A stretch of DNA of 64,000 nucleotides from Syntrophaceae bacterium (GTDB taxonomy: Bacteria; Desulfobacterota; Syntrophia; Syntrophales; Smithellaceae): positions 1 through 64,000 of the forward strand of contig JAHDKI010000004.1 in NCBI GenBank assembly GCA_018436925.1, in the 5' to 3' direction. This document shows, piece after piece, positions 8,506 to 18,051 of this stretch. The notes under the pieces are model-generated. The model saw only the letters and a program-made list of their open reading frames with translations, was not told the DNA's origin and did no database searches. Each line of letters begins with the position of its first letter. The first letter of the stretch is position 1. A program made the translations under genes and the position numbers.

Positions 8506-10368
8506 ATGTCGCTAAACCCGTTAGTTGATTCACGTGATGTCCGCTTTGTCTTGTTCGAGATGCTCGGTTTTGACAAGATTAACCGGTTCGAGCATTTTGC
8601 CGGTTTTGACAAAGAGGTTTTCGAGGACACTTTAACCCTGGCTGAAAAGATCGCCATGGCCCATTTCTATCCGTCCAATGCCGAAGGGGATAAAATCGGA
8701 TTGACGTTTGACCCGAAAACCAGTGAAGTCCATGTGCCAGACGCGCTTCGTCCCGGCTACAACGCCTTTATCGAAGCGGGTTTCCACAGCCTGTCTCTGC
8801 CCGCGGAAGACGGCGGCATGGGCATGCCCATGACCCTGTCTTTCTCATCGCAGGAATACTTCAACGCCGGCAATACCTCGCTGGGCATGTACGGCGCGTC
8901 GCTTTCCGGCACGGCCCGGCTGCTCATGACATTCGGTACGGAAGATATGAAGAAAAGATACCTGCCCAAGATGCTGGAAGGCGTTTGGGGAGGAACGATG
9001 TGTCTGACGGAAGCCGGCGCCGGCTCCGACGTGGGCGCGCTCAAGTCCAAGGCCGTCAAACAGCCCGATGGATCGTATCTCATCACCGGCCAGAAGATTT
9101 TCATCTCTGAAGGCGAACAGGATATGGTGGAAAACATCATCCATCCGGTATTGGCCCGCATCGAAGGCGATCCGGAGGGCACCAAGGGCATCTCCATTTT
9201 TATCGTTCCCAAGTATCTGGTCAATGACGACGGATCCCTTGGCGAAAGAAATGATATGGCCTGCACGGGCGTCGAGCACAAAATGGGGTTGCACGCCAAT
9301 GCGACTTCTACGCTGAACTTCGGCGAAAACGGCAAATGCAAGGGCTGGCTTTTGGGCAACGAACGCGAAGGCATGAAGATCATGTTCCAGCTCATGAACG
9401 AAGCGCGCACCTTCACCAGCCTTCAGGCGCTGGCGGTCTCGTCGGCGGCCTACATGCACGCGGCGACGTATGCCCGCACCCGAATCCAGGGCGACTCTGC
9501 CGTCAAGAAAGGCGCCAAAGCTCCCATTATCGAACACATCGACGTCAAACGCATGCTGCTTTACATGAAAGCCATGGTCGAAGGCATGCGGATGCTCACC
9601 TACTACCTGTGCTACAATCAGGACGTCATGGAAGCCTCGAAGGATGAGGCGGAAAAAGAAGAAGCCACGGCGTTTGTCGAACTGCTCACGCCGCTGGCCA
9701 AGGCCGGCAACTCCGACGCGGGGTGGCTCGTCACCGCGGAAGCCATTCAGGTTTACGGCGGCTACGGCTACTGCCAGGAATATCCGGTAGAACAGTACGC
9801 CCGCGACGTGAAGGTCTTCTCCGTTTATGAAGGCGCCAACGGCATTCAGTCGCTGGATCTGGTCATGAGAAAAATCCTCATGAACAAAGATATGCGCAAC
9901 CTGGCCGTCTTCAAAAACCGCGTCGCCGCCACGGCGGCCAAGGCCAAAGGCGTGGTCGATGACAAATACATCGCCCTGGTGGAAAAGGGCATTGCCAAAG
10001 TCGATGAGATGGTCAACATGATGGGTGCCGCTTTGATGAGCAAAAAGATTGGACAGGTTCTTGCCGTAGCCACGCCGTTCCAGCAGGCCATGCACATGAT
10101 GGTTTTGGCCTGGCTGCATCTGGAAAGTCTTACGATCACGATTCCGAAAGCCAAGGAACTGGTGGGCGACCTCAAAGGCGCCGAGCGCGCGGCGCTTCTG
10201 GAGGGCAATGACGAAGCCGCTTTCTATGCCGGCCGGGTCCTGTCTTCGCAGTTTTATATCGCGTCGGAATTTCCGAAATTCTTCGGCAAGGCCGAAGCCA
10301 TCATGATGAACGATCCGGCGCCGCTTTTCGCCTCGCAGGCGACGTTCACCGGCTCGCCGAAAGAATAA
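8506..10368 (+). CDS. Acyl-CoA dehydrogenase, 620-residue long form (copy 1)
   Basis: An FAD enzyme oxidising acyl-CoA to enoyl-CoA, of the extended form (620 residues against about 380 for short ACADs). An N-terminal helical extension precedes the flavin-binding LTEAGAGSDVGALKSKA and ITGQKIFIS segments. The catalytic-base loop reads VYEGANGIQSLDL, with E in the usual place. A C-terminal ACAD_C domain follows. ATG 8506 is chosen because AGGAGG lies eight bases upstream. Electrons should go to an electron-transfer flavoprotein, which is not encoded in this window. It is closely similar along its whole length to the next gene. It differs at the loop (GAN versus GTN) and around residues 205-215 (SEGEQDMVEN versus SNGEHDMSEN), which may mean different substrates. 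Confidence 0.93.
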   Translation: MSLNPLVDSRDVRFVLFEMLGFDKINRFEHFAGFDKEVFEDTLTLAEKIAMAHFYPSNAEGDKIGLTFDPKTSEVHVPDALRPGYNAFIEAGFHSLSLPAEDGGMGMPMTLSFSSQEYFNAGNTSLGMYGASLSGTARLLMTFGTEDMKKRYLPKMLEGVWGGTMCLTEAGAGSDVGALKSKAVKQPDGSYLITGQKIFISEGEQDMVENIIHPVLARIEGDPEGTKGISIFIVPKYLVNDDGSLGERNDMACTGVEHKMGLHANATSTLNFGENGKCKGWLLGNEREGMKIMFQLMNEARTFTSLQALAVSSAAYMHAATYARTRIQGDSAVKKGAKAPIIEHIDVKRMLLYMKAMVEGMRMLTYYLCYNQDVMEASKDEAEKEEATAFVELLTPLAKAGNSDAGWLVTAEAIQVYGGYGYCQEYPVEQYARDVKVFSVYEGANGIQSLDLVMRKILMNKDMRNLAVFKNRVAATAAKAKGVVDDKYIALVEKGIAKVDEMVNMMGAALMSKKIGQVLAVATPFQQAMHMMVLAWLHLESLTITIPKAKELVGDLKGAERAALLEGNDEAAFYAGRVLSSQFYIASEFPKFFGKAEAIMMNDPAPLFASQATFTGSPKE

Positions 10369-10538
10369 AATGCCCTGCAGGGAACGCTCATGTGAGCACG
10401 CTGACCCTTCAGGGTATTAGCTTACTGAAACCGTTTTCTGCCGGATGATCCGAAAGCCCGGGCGGTCTTGTGCCGTCCGGGCTTTTTGGCGTCCCGAAGG
10501 CGTCAAGAAAAGAAAACCTGACCGGCGGTCGAAAAATC

Positions 10539-10567
10539 TTGACTACAACGTACGTTGTACATATACT
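10539..10567 (+). promoter_or_regulatory. Promoter with embedded perfect 16-bp palindrome (operator)
   Basis: TTGACT (10539-10544), 17-base spacer, TATACT (10562-10567). The spacer is almost filled by the perfect palindrome TACAACGTACGTTGTA (10544-10559), the right size and place for a TetR-like repressor that blocks RNA polymerase. The matching promoter of copy 1 lacks it, so the two copies are probably regulated differently. Confidence 0.75.
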
Positions 10568-10624
10568 CGCCGCCGGACACAGGATGATTTTTAATAAACT
10601 CAAAAATATTAGGAGGTTTGTTTT

Positions 10625-12487
10625 ATGTCGTTAAACCCGTTAGTCGATTCACGCGATGTCCGCTTTGTCTTGTTCGAGATGCTCGGCCTGGACAAAATCA
10701 ACCGTTTTGAACACTTTGCCGGTTTTGATCAGAGCGTTTTCGAAGACACGCTCCAACTGGCTGAAAAAATCGCGATGGCGCATTTCTATCCGACCAACTC
10801 TGAAGGCGACAAGATCGGTCTTAAGTACGACCCCAAGACCTGCGAAGTCAAAGTTCCGGAAATTTTCCACGCCGGTTATAAAGCCTTTATCGAAGCCGGT
10901 TACCATACGCTGGCCATTTCCCAGGAAGAGGGCGGCATGGGCATGCCCATCGCGCTGTCCTTTTCCTCAATGGAATATTTTAACGCCGGCAATACGTCGC
11001 TGGGCATGTATTGCTCGGCTATTCCCGGCGCGGCGGGCCTTCTGATCAATTACGGCTCCGACGAACTCAAAGCCAAATTCCTGCCGAAGCTCATTTCCGG
11101 CGAATGGGGAGGCACGATGTGTCTGACGGAACCCTCCGCCGGCTCCGACGTGGGCGCGCTGAAATCCAAGGCCGTCAAACAGGCCGACGGCACGTACCTC
11201 ATCACCGGCCAGAAAATTTTCATCTCCAACGGCGAACATGACATGTCCGAAAACATGATTCACCCGGTATTGGCCCGCATTGAAGGCGACCCCGAAGGCA
11301 CCAAGGGCATCTCCATCTTCATCGTTCCCAAATATCTCGTCAATGACGACGGCTCTTTGGGCGAACGTAACGACATGGCCTGCGCCGGTGTCGAACACAA
11401 GATGGGTCTGCACGGCAACGCCACCTCCACACTGAGCTTCGGCGATAACGGCAAGTGCAAGGGATGGCTTCTGGGCAACGAACGCGAAGGCATGAAGATC
11501 ATGTTCCAGCTCATGAACGAAGCGCGCACCTTCACCAGCCTTCAGGCGCTGGCGGTCTCGTCTGCGGCCTACATGCATGCCGCCAATTACGCCCGCATCC
11601 GCATTCAGGGCGACTCCCCCGTCACGAAAGGCGCCAAAGCTCCCATTATCGAACACATCGACGTCAAACGCATGCTGCTGTACATGAAAGCCATGGTCGA
11701 AGGCATGCGCATGTTGACCTACACCCTGTGCTACAATCAGGACGTCATGGAAGCCTCGAAGGATGAGGCGGAAAAAGAAGAAGCCACGGCGTTTGTCGAG
11801 CTGCTCACGCCGATCGCCAAAGCCGGCAACTCCGACGCGGGGTGGCTCGTCACCGCGGAAGCCATTCAGGTTTACGGCGGCTACGGCTACTGCCAGGAAT
11901 ATCCGGTAGAACAGTACGCCCGCGACGTGAAGGTCTTCTCCGTTTATGAAGGCACCAACGCCATCCAGTCGCTCGATTTGCTCATGAGAAAAATCATGAT
12001 GAACAAAGACATGCGCAATTACAACGCCTTTAAAAACCGCGTCAACGCGACGATTGCCAAGGCTAAAGGCGTCGTGGACGACAAGTATATCGATCTGGTC
12101 GCCAAAGGCATCCGCAAAGTTGATGAGCTGATCAACATGATGGCGACCCAGCTCATGAGCAAGAAAATCGGTCAGGTGCTGGCCAACGCTACGGCTTTCC
12201 AGCAGGCGATGCACATGATGGTTCTGGCCTGGCTGCATCTGGAAAGTCTCACGATCACGATTCCGAAGGCCAAGGAACTGGTGGGCGACCTCAAAGGCGC
12301 CGAACGCGCCGCGCTTCTCGACGGCAACGACGAAGCCGCCTACTATTCCGGCCGCGTGCTGTCGTCGCAGTTCTACATTGCGTCGGAATTTCCGAAATTC
12401 TTCGGCAAGGCCGCCTGCATGGAAACGAACGATCCGGCGCCGCTTTACGCCTCGTCGGCCATCTTCACCGGTTCGCTGAAGGAATAG
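10625..12487 (+). CDS. Acyl-CoA dehydrogenase, 620-residue long form (copy 2)
   Basis: Paralogue of the gene at 8506, with the same length and domain order: N-terminal helical extension, flavin site LTEPSAGSDVGALKSKA, catalytic loop VYEGTNAIQSLDL, and C-terminal ACAD_C domain. The start has AGGAGG nine bases upstream. Identity with copy 1 is uneven. Parts of the middle (for example about residues 280-330 and 355-470) are nearly identical even at DNA level, while the first third and last quarter have diverged. This suggests tandem duplication with later gene conversion. The likely role is oxidation of a straight-chain or short acyl-CoA during fatty-acid degradation. The canonical GTN loop makes this the more conventional copy. 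Confidence 0.93.
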   Translation: MSLNPLVDSRDVRFVLFEMLGLDKINRFEHFAGFDQSVFEDTLQLAEKIAMAHFYPTNSEGDKIGLKYDPKTCEVKVPEIFHAGYKAFIEAGYHTLAISQEEGGMGMPIALSFSSMEYFNAGNTSLGMYCSAIPGAAGLLINYGSDELKAKFLPKLISGEWGGTMCLTEPSAGSDVGALKSKAVKQADGTYLITGQKIFISNGEHDMSENMIHPVLARIEGDPEGTKGISIFIVPKYLVNDDGSLGERNDMACAGVEHKMGLHGNATSTLSFGDNGKCKGWLLGNEREGMKIMFQLMNEARTFTSLQALAVSSAAYMHAANYARIRIQGDSPVTKGAKAPIIEHIDVKRMLLYMKAMVEGMRMLTYTLCYNQDVMEASKDEAEKEEATAFVELLTPIAKAGNSDAGWLVTAEAIQVYGGYGYCQEYPVEQYARDVKVFSVYEGTNAIQSLDLLMRKIMMNKDMRNYNAFKNRVNATIAKAKGVVDDKYIDLVAKGIRKVDELINMMATQLMSKKIGQVLANATAFQQAMHMMVLAWLHLESLTITIPKAKELVGDLKGAERAALLDGNDEAAYYSGRVLSSQFYIASEFPKFFGKAACMETNDPAPLYASSAIFTGSLKE

Positions 12488-12517
12488 TTCTTCTAAACAG
12501 AGTCAAAATCACTTTAA

Positions 12518-12546
12518 AAAAAGGGCTCCTCCGGAGCCCTTTTTCT
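12518..12546 (+). terminator. Rho-independent terminator after acyl-CoA dehydrogenase copy 2
   Basis: Twelve-base stem AAAAAGGGCTCC / GGAGCCCTTTTT with loop TCC and a T-rich tail. The A run on the left arm could let it work on both strands. Confidence 0.9.
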
Positions 12547-12561
12547 TGCATTTTTTCCGTC

Positions 12562-12591
12562 TTGACAAAGAGACGTTCCTGTTGCGATATT
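12562..12591 (+). promoter_or_regulatory. Predicted promoter of the AbfD-like dehydratase gene
   Basis: TTGACA (12562-12567), 18-base spacer, GATATT (12586-12591), about 160 bases before the start codon. The long leader shows no recognised riboswitch. Confidence 0.5.
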
Positions 12592-12751
12592 GCCACATGC
12601 CGCAGACGACTCGGGACACGGTCTTCTTTGTGAAGCGCTTGCCCACAGCGATCAAACCGGGCGATTTTCATTTCCTTCCCTCCTGCTTTCTCCGGCTCCG
12701 GCATGCCCGACTCCGCTATGGAAGAAAAATAAATATATAAAGGAGAATCTT

Positions 12752-14257
12752 ATGAGAACCAAGCAGGAGTACATCAACGGACTGTCCAAGATGAAGCGCA
12801 ACCTGTATTTCGACGGCCAACTCATCGACCGGACCGACGAAATCCAGATGCGGTGCCTCAATACGATCGGCACGACCTATGACGAAGCCGAAAAGCCGGA
12901 AAACCAGGAGCTGATGACGGCGATTTCGCATCTCACCGGCGAGCGGATCAACCGCTTTTGCCATGTCCATCAGAACACGGATGATTTGCACAAGAAACAG
13001 GATATGACCCGGATGCTGTGCCAGAAGGTCGGCGGCTGCATCCAGCGTTGCATGGGAATTGATGCCATCAATGCAATCTACAATGTGTCGTTTGAGGCCG
13101 ATAAGCAAAATAACGGCGCCACGCAATACCATGAAAACTTCAAGAAGTGGCTCACCCGCTTTCAGAACGAGGACCTGGTCGGTTGCTGCGCGCAGACGGA
13201 TGTCAAGGGAGACCGGATGCTCCGGCCCGCTGATCAGCCCAACCCCGGCGCCTACGTTTACATTAAGGAGCGGACCAAAGACGGCATCATCGTCGAAGGC
13301 TGCAAGCTCCACATCTCCGAAGCCTCGGTGGCCGACGAGGTGCTGGTTGTTCCCACCCGCGCGCTGCGCGCCGAAGACAAGGACTACGCGGTGGCCTTCG
13401 CGATTCCCGGAGACTGGGACGGCCTCAAGCAGGTGGTCACTGTTCATAATCTCAGGGAAAGGGAGCATTACAAGCGCGGATTTGTCCAGGGATCGACCGA
13501 CTCCTACATGATTTTTGAAAATTGTTTCGTGCCGTGGGAACGCGTCTTTCTGGCGGGTGAATGGCAGCACGGCGGGATCAACGCACTTCTGTTCGCGCTG
13601 TTTCACCGGCATTCCTACTCCGGCTGCAAACCGGCCATCGGGGATGTCATTTTGGGCACGGCGGCGCTCGCTGCCGAGTGCAACAACGTGCATAAGGCCG
13701 AGCATGTTCGCGAAAAGCTCGCCGAGATCATCATGGTGACGGAGCTGGGCTATGCCGCGGGCTACACGGCGTCGGCCCTGGGCGGACCGAAAGTGTTCAT
13801 GCCCGGCAAGGGGTTTGTCCCTTACGGGCCCGGCACGTATATTCCGCATTCGATTTACTGCAACGTGGGCCGGTGTCTGACCGGGGAGGCCGTCTGGCGC
13901 GAATCGGAAATCCTTTGCGATCTGGCAGGCGGCGTCGTGGCGACTTTTCCGCACGAAAAGGATTTTGCGAATCCCGAAACGGGCGAAGCGCTTCTGACAT
14001 ACACGAAGCGCAATCCCAACATGTCCGCCGAGGATCAGGCGCAGTTCTGGCGATACCTGGGTGACGTGCTGTGCTCCGCCACCGGCGGTATCCGCAACGT
14101 CGGGTCCTATCATGGAGGCGGCTCGCCCATCATGGAGCAAATCGCCATCACCACGCAATACGATATCGCATCGCGCAAAAAGCTCGTGAAGTATATAGCC
14201 GGAATGAGCGGAGGCGACCGCGAGGCGCTGGCCGGCGGCATTAAGCAGTCTCAATAA
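12752..14257 (+). CDS. abfD: 4-Hydroxybutyryl-CoA dehydratase / vinylacetyl-CoA isomerase family
   Basis: A 501-residue member of the 4-hydroxyphenylacetate 3-hydroxylase/AbfD family. All ligands known for the [4Fe-4S]-FAD radical enzyme of Clostridium aminobutyricum are present with the right spacing: C96 and C100 (CIQRC), H285 and C292 (HRHSYSGCK), plus the active-site Y289 and K293. This supports true dehydratase chemistry (4-hydroxybutyryl-CoA to crotonyl-CoA, or vinylacetyl-CoA isomerisation) rather than an oxygen-dependent hydroxylase. ATG 12752 is chosen for its AAAGGAG site. The acyl-CoA ligase 68 bases downstream is probably in the same unit and could activate the substrate. The exact substrate is inferred only. 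Confidence 0.88.
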   Translation: MRTKQEYINGLSKMKRNLYFDGQLIDRTDEIQMRCLNTIGTTYDEAEKPENQELMTAISHLTGERINRFCHVHQNTDDLHKKQDMTRMLCQKVGGCIQRCMGIDAINAIYNVSFEADKQNNGATQYHENFKKWLTRFQNEDLVGCCAQTDVKGDRMLRPADQPNPGAYVYIKERTKDGIIVEGCKLHISEASVADEVLVVPTRALRAEDKDYAVAFAIPGDWDGLKQVVTVHNLREREHYKRGFVQGSTDSYMIFENCFVPWERVFLAGEWQHGGINALLFALFHRHSYSGCKPAIGDVILGTAALAAECNNVHKAEHVREKLAEIIMVTELGYAAGYTASALGGPKVFMPGKGFVPYGPGTYIPHSIYCNVGRCLTGEAVWRESEILCDLAGGVVATFPHEKDFANPETGEALLTYTKRNPNMSAEDQAQFWRYLGDVLCSATGGIRNVGSYHGGGSPIMEQIAITTQYDIASRKKLVKYIAGMSGGDREALAGGIKQSQ

Positions 14258-14269
14258 TCCCGCATCCTG

Positions 14270-14295
14270 GCCCCGGAGGGACACCCCTCCGGGGC
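14270..14295 (+). terminator. Strong hairpin between abfD-like gene and acyl-CoA ligase
   Basis: Eleven-base stem GCCCCGGAGGG / CCCTCCGGGGC with loop ACAC. The tail (TCTTCATAT) is poor in T, so it may be a partial terminator or an mRNA-stabilising hairpin. The next gene starts 30 bases later without an obvious promoter. Confidence 0.55.
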
Positions 14296-14325
14296 TCTTC
14301 ATATCGTTGACAGGAGAGGTTGCCG

Positions 14326-15933
14326 ATGATCGACAAAAGCAAGCGCTATCAGCGCGCCTATGTTCCGCTTGCAGACCTGCCGACCCTCAAGGGACGGAAA
14401 ATCGAATTTGACAGCATTGCCGATATGTTTTTGACGCGCGTTCGGGAGAATCCGGATTTCCCGCTGGTTGCCTACAATGACGATGTGATCAGCTACGCCC
14501 AGGTCAACGACCGCGCCAACGCCGTGGCCAATTATCTGAAACGGCAGGGTGTCCAAAAAGGCGATATCGTTTCCGTCATGATTCTTAATTCCCCCGAGAT
14601 CTACTACACCCTGTTCGGCGCACAGAAGCTGGGCTGCATTGCCGGCGCGGTGAACTACATGCTCAAAGGACCGGAGATTGCCTACGTTTTGGAGGATTCC
14701 CGGCCGAAAGTCGCGTTTGTCGGCAGCGACTACATGGCTGAATTCGCTCGGGGCTACCATCTTTCATCGCATAAACCGATTGTGGTGGAAGCGGTGACGG
14801 ATGTCGCGCATTCGGAAACCATCGCCGCAGGCACGCTGGCCGATATCCTCGAAAGCTGTCCAAAAGACGAGTGTCTGGTGCCCCAGTCGCTCGATGACGC
14901 GTTCATGCTTCTATATTCCTCCGGGACCACGGGCATGCCCAAGGGCATCTTATTGTCGAATCGCAATGAGCTGGCGATCTGCAAGGGGAAGGCGGTTTTC
15001 GGTACAAGCCTGCCGGGGGACGTGTTCATGATTTTGCTTCCGATGTTTCACGTTAATCCGCTTTGCGTCTGGACCTATCCTTCCATCTACCTGGGATTGA
15101 CGATTTGCATCCGCAAGGTCTTTTCACCCAAGGATTTCTGGCCGTCGATTCTTCGTTATGGCGTGACAACCGTTCAGGGTGTGCCGGCGATGTACGCCTA
15201 TATTTACAATGCCGTCGATCCCCGCGACATCGATTTTGACAAGTTGAAACTCCGCATGGCGTTTACCGGCGCGGCGCCGATGCCGGTGGAGCTCATCCAT
15301 GGCTTCAGGGAAAAGTTCGGCGTGGAGGTGGTGGACGGCTACGGACTGACCGAGGCTACAGGCGTGTCCACGACATCCTCCGGCATTCCCGAGAACATCG
15401 GGTCCATCGGCATGGCCTTTCCCGGCCTGGAAGTCGAAATACTGGATGATGACAATCGCGTTTTGCCTTACGGAGAAAAAGGCGAAATCTGCGTGAAAGG
15501 CGATGCGGTGATGATCGGCTACCTCAACAAACCCGAAGCCACCGCCGAGAGCCTCCGCGATGGCTGGCTGCACACCGGCGATATGGGCTGGATGGATGAA
15601 AGAGGGTATGTCTATATCTCGGGACGAAAGAAAGAGATGATCAACCGCGGAGGCGAAAACATCTATCCGCGTGAAATTGAAATTCCTCTGGAACAGCACC
15701 CGAGCATTGCCGAGGTTGCGGTGATCGGTGCGCCCGATCCCGCACTGGGCGAGCGCGTCCGGGCCTGCATTATTTTAAATGAAGGCTGCGTGTTGACGGC
15801 CGACGAGGTCAAAACTTATCTCGGTGATAAGATCGCCAAATACAAGCTTCCGGAGTATGTGGAGTTTCTGACGGATTTTCCCCGCAATCCGACCGGCAAA
15901 ATTCTGAAGCAGGAACTCAAAAAGAAATTCTGA
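14326..15933 (+). CDS. AMP-forming acyl-CoA ligase (ANL superfamily)
   Basis: A 535-residue adenylate-forming ligase that activates a carboxylic acid to its CoA thioester. The P-loop-like motif LLYSSGTTGMPKG (about residues 191-203), the adenine-binding GYGLTEATG motif, the hinge/A8 block YISGRKKEMINRGGENIYP and the catalytic lysine in NPTGKILK near the C-terminus are all present. The start is ATG 14326 with GGAGAGG upstream; a TTG two codons earlier is possible. The N-terminus (KRYQRAYVPLADLPTLKGR) is unlike that of typical FadD. Adjacency to the AbfD-like gene suggests a short hydroxy- or unsaturated acid substrate, by inference. Confidence 0.9.
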   Translation: MIDKSKRYQRAYVPLADLPTLKGRKIEFDSIADMFLTRVRENPDFPLVAYNDDVISYAQVNDRANAVANYLKRQGVQKGDIVSVMILNSPEIYYTLFGAQKLGCIAGAVNYMLKGPEIAYVLEDSRPKVAFVGSDYMAEFARGYHLSSHKPIVVEAVTDVAHSETIAAGTLADILESCPKDECLVPQSLDDAFMLLYSSGTTGMPKGILLSNRNELAICKGKAVFGTSLPGDVFMILLPMFHVNPLCVWTYPSIYLGLTICIRKVFSPKDFWPSILRYGVTTVQGVPAMYAYIYNAVDPRDIDFDKLKLRMAFTGAAPMPVELIHGFREKFGVEVVDGYGLTEATGVSTTSSGIPENIGSIGMAFPGLEVEILDDDNRVLPYGEKGEICVKGDAVMIGYLNKPEATAESLRDGWLHTGDMGWMDERGYVYISGRKKEMINRGGENIYPREIEIPLEQHPSIAEVAVIGAPDPALGERVRACIILNEGCVLTADEVKTYLGDKIAKYKLPEYVEFLTDFPRNPTGKILKQELKKKF

Positions 15934-16035
15934 TCCTCGGAAAACGTCAAGCCACAAATGCTTGCGAGCGTTTGCGGCCGCGATGACAAACCTTATAAGC
16001 CTTTTTTAATCAGCAAACGCACAGGAGGTTCTTTC

Positions 16036-17739
16036 ATGTACGATCAGAAGCCCTGGCTTAAATTTTACGGCGACGTTCCCGCGTCTCTGGATTATCCCCG
16101 AACGACAATGGTGGAAGCACTTCGTCTATCCGCGGCGCGCCATCCCGATGCCGTCGCCTATGATTATCTCGATCATGCGTTTACCTATGAGCAATTCGTC
16201 CGTGATATCGAGCAGTGCGCGTCGGCGCTGACCGCGCTGGGCCTGAAATCCGGCGATCGGATGACCATTGCGCTTCCGACGATTCCCCAGGGGATTATCG
16301 CCTTTTATGCCGCAAACCGCGTTGGGGCGGTGGCGAGTATGATCCATCCTTTGTCCACCGCAAGCGAAATCGCTTATTATCTGACCGTCAGCAAAAGCCG
16401 CATGGCGCTGATCCTTAAAGACCATATCGATAAGTTTCGCGAGGCGCAGAAAGACGCGCCGTCTCAGATTTTGATCACCACGACTCTGACGGACGCAATC
16501 GACAGGGGCCGGGGGAACCCCGCGGTGTCCGGCGATTCCGATCCGGCGGTGAAAGTCTGGCGGTCTCTTATGGCCGGATCCTATCCCCCCGCGCCGGAAT
16601 CGTCCATGGGGCCGGATGATCTGGCGGCGATTCTTTACAGCGGGGGCACAACCGGACAACCCAAAGGGATCATGTTGTCAAACTACAATTTTATTTCCGA
16701 AGGCATGATGACCTCGGCGTTTCGGAAGATCACTCACGGCGACAAACGAATGGTCATGGTGGCCAGTTTGCCTATCTTCCACGGATTCGGGCTAGGTATC
16801 TGTTGCAACGCGATGTTCATGAGCGGCGCGACAAGCATTCTGGTGCCGACGTTCACCCCCGACACGCTGGCCGAGATTCTTGTCAAAAAGAAACCTACCG
16901 CCATTTCCGGCGTGCCGACGCTCTACGACGCGCTATGCCGCAGCCCGCTTTTGAATGAGGCGGATTTGAACTGTCTTCTGAGTGCGACGGTCGGCGCCGA
17001 CACGCTGCCGCGCACCGTCAAGGAACGCTTTGAAGAGATTGTGAAAAAAAGCGGCGGGAACGTTCAACTGGTCGAAGGCTACGGACTGACGGAAGCGGTC
17101 ACCGGGATTATGCTTACGCCCGCCAATGCTTATCGGGAAGGTAGTGTCGGCATTCCCTGTCCGGACATGGACGCCAAAATCGTGAAGCCCGGCACGGCCG
17201 AGCCGGTGCCGGTGGGCGAGGAAGGCGAGCTTTGCGTGAGCGGTCCGGCCGTCATGATGGGATACCTCGAGGCGCCTGAAGAAACGGCCCAGACGCTGCA
17301 GCGCCACGCCGACGGCAAAATCTGGCTGCACACGGGCGATATTTTCTCCATGAGCGAAGAGGGATTCTTTTATTTCAAGTTGCGTCTCAAGCGCATGATC
17401 AAGTCGTCCGGCATGAATGTCTATCCCGCCCAAGTCGAAGCGGTGCTTTACCGTCATCCCGACGTGCAAGACGCCTGTGTGATCGGCGTGCCGGATGAAG
17501 CGCAGGTCGAGCGCGTCAAAGCGTTCATCGTTTTGAAAAACCAGGCGAAAGCCTGCGATGCGACGGCTGAGGCGCTCATCGCCCATTGCCGGGAGCACCT
17601 GATCAAGTGGTCCTGTCCGAGGGAGGTGGAATTCCGGGAATCCCTGCCGCTCACCCGTGTGGGGAAGATCGCCTACACGGTGCTGGCGGAAGAGGAGATC
17701 GCGAAGCTCGGCGCTCAGGGAAAGTATACGGGGAAATAA
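16036..17739 (+). CDS. AMP-forming acyl-CoA ligase, second of the pair
   Basis: A 567-residue ANL-superfamily ligase. The motifs are ILYSGGTTGQPKGIMLSNYNF, GYGLTEAVTG, the hinge LRLKRMIKSSGMNVYPAQVE and the catalytic lysine in LTRVGKIAYT. AGGAGG (16023-16028) fixes the start at ATG 16036. The gene follows the previous ligase by about 100 bases in the same direction, and they probably form one operon. The two are only moderately alike, so they are not a recent duplication and probably use different acids. Substrate unknown. Confidence 0.9.
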   Translation: MYDQKPWLKFYGDVPASLDYPRTTMVEALRLSAARHPDAVAYDYLDHAFTYEQFVRDIEQCASALTALGLKSGDRMTIALPTIPQGIIAFYAANRVGAVASMIHPLSTASEIAYYLTVSKSRMALILKDHIDKFREAQKDAPSQILITTTLTDAIDRGRGNPAVSGDSDPAVKVWRSLMAGSYPPAPESSMGPDDLAAILYSGGTTGQPKGIMLSNYNFISEGMMTSAFRKITHGDKRMVMVASLPIFHGFGLGICCNAMFMSGATSILVPTFTPDTLAEILVKKKPTAISGVPTLYDALCRSPLLNEADLNCLLSATVGADTLPRTVKERFEEIVKKSGGNVQLVEGYGLTEAVTGIMLTPANAYREGSVGIPCPDMDAKIVKPGTAEPVPVGEEGELCVSGPAVMMGYLEAPEETAQTLQRHADGKIWLHTGDIFSMSEEGFFYFKLRLKRMIKSSGMNVYPAQVEAVLYRHPDVQDACVIGVPDEAQVERVKAFIVLKNQAKACDATAEALIAHCREHLIKWSCPREVEFRESLPLTRVGKIAYTVLAEEEIAKLGAQGKYTGK

Positions 17740-17778
17740 GATACCGGCTAAACCGGTCTGGAAATGAGGGACGGATGG

Positions 17779-18027
17779 ATGAAAAGAATAGGTAAGTATT
17801 TTGACAAGGGCGCGCTCGCGGTGATCGTCACCACCTTTATTTTGTTTGTTGCCGCGCTTTTTACACAGGGCATGACTCACGATATTCTGCTGGAGGCGGG
17901 CGTGCTTTTGGTTTCAGTGAAGCTGATCATGATGGCCTACAAAAACGCGGTGATCGCGGATACTCTGCACGAAAAACTCGATGCCATCTATGTGAAGCTG
18001 GGCTGTCATGAAAACGAAAAGCCTTAA
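17779..18027 (+). CDS. Small two-helix membrane protein of unknown function
   Basis: An 82-residue protein with two predicted membrane helices (about 13-31 and 35-53), short loops and a soluble C-terminal tail of about 30 residues ending near a single Cys. ATG 17779 is preferred because GAGGGA lies just upstream; ATG 17764 is possible. It follows the acyl-CoA ligase by about 40 bases and may be its membrane partner, but no family is recognised. Confidence 0.6.
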   Translation: MKRIGKYFDKGALAVIVTTFILFVAALFTQGMTHDILLEAGVLLVSVKLIMMAYKNAVIADTLHEKLDAIYVKLGCHENEKP

Positions 18028-18051
18028 GGGTTCCCGGTTGCTCTGCGGATC

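Noticed and set aside
12590..12751. N-terminal extension of the AbfD-like protein
   Set aside because: Residues before ATG 12752 are unlike the family, and the strong AAAGGAG site is at 12752.
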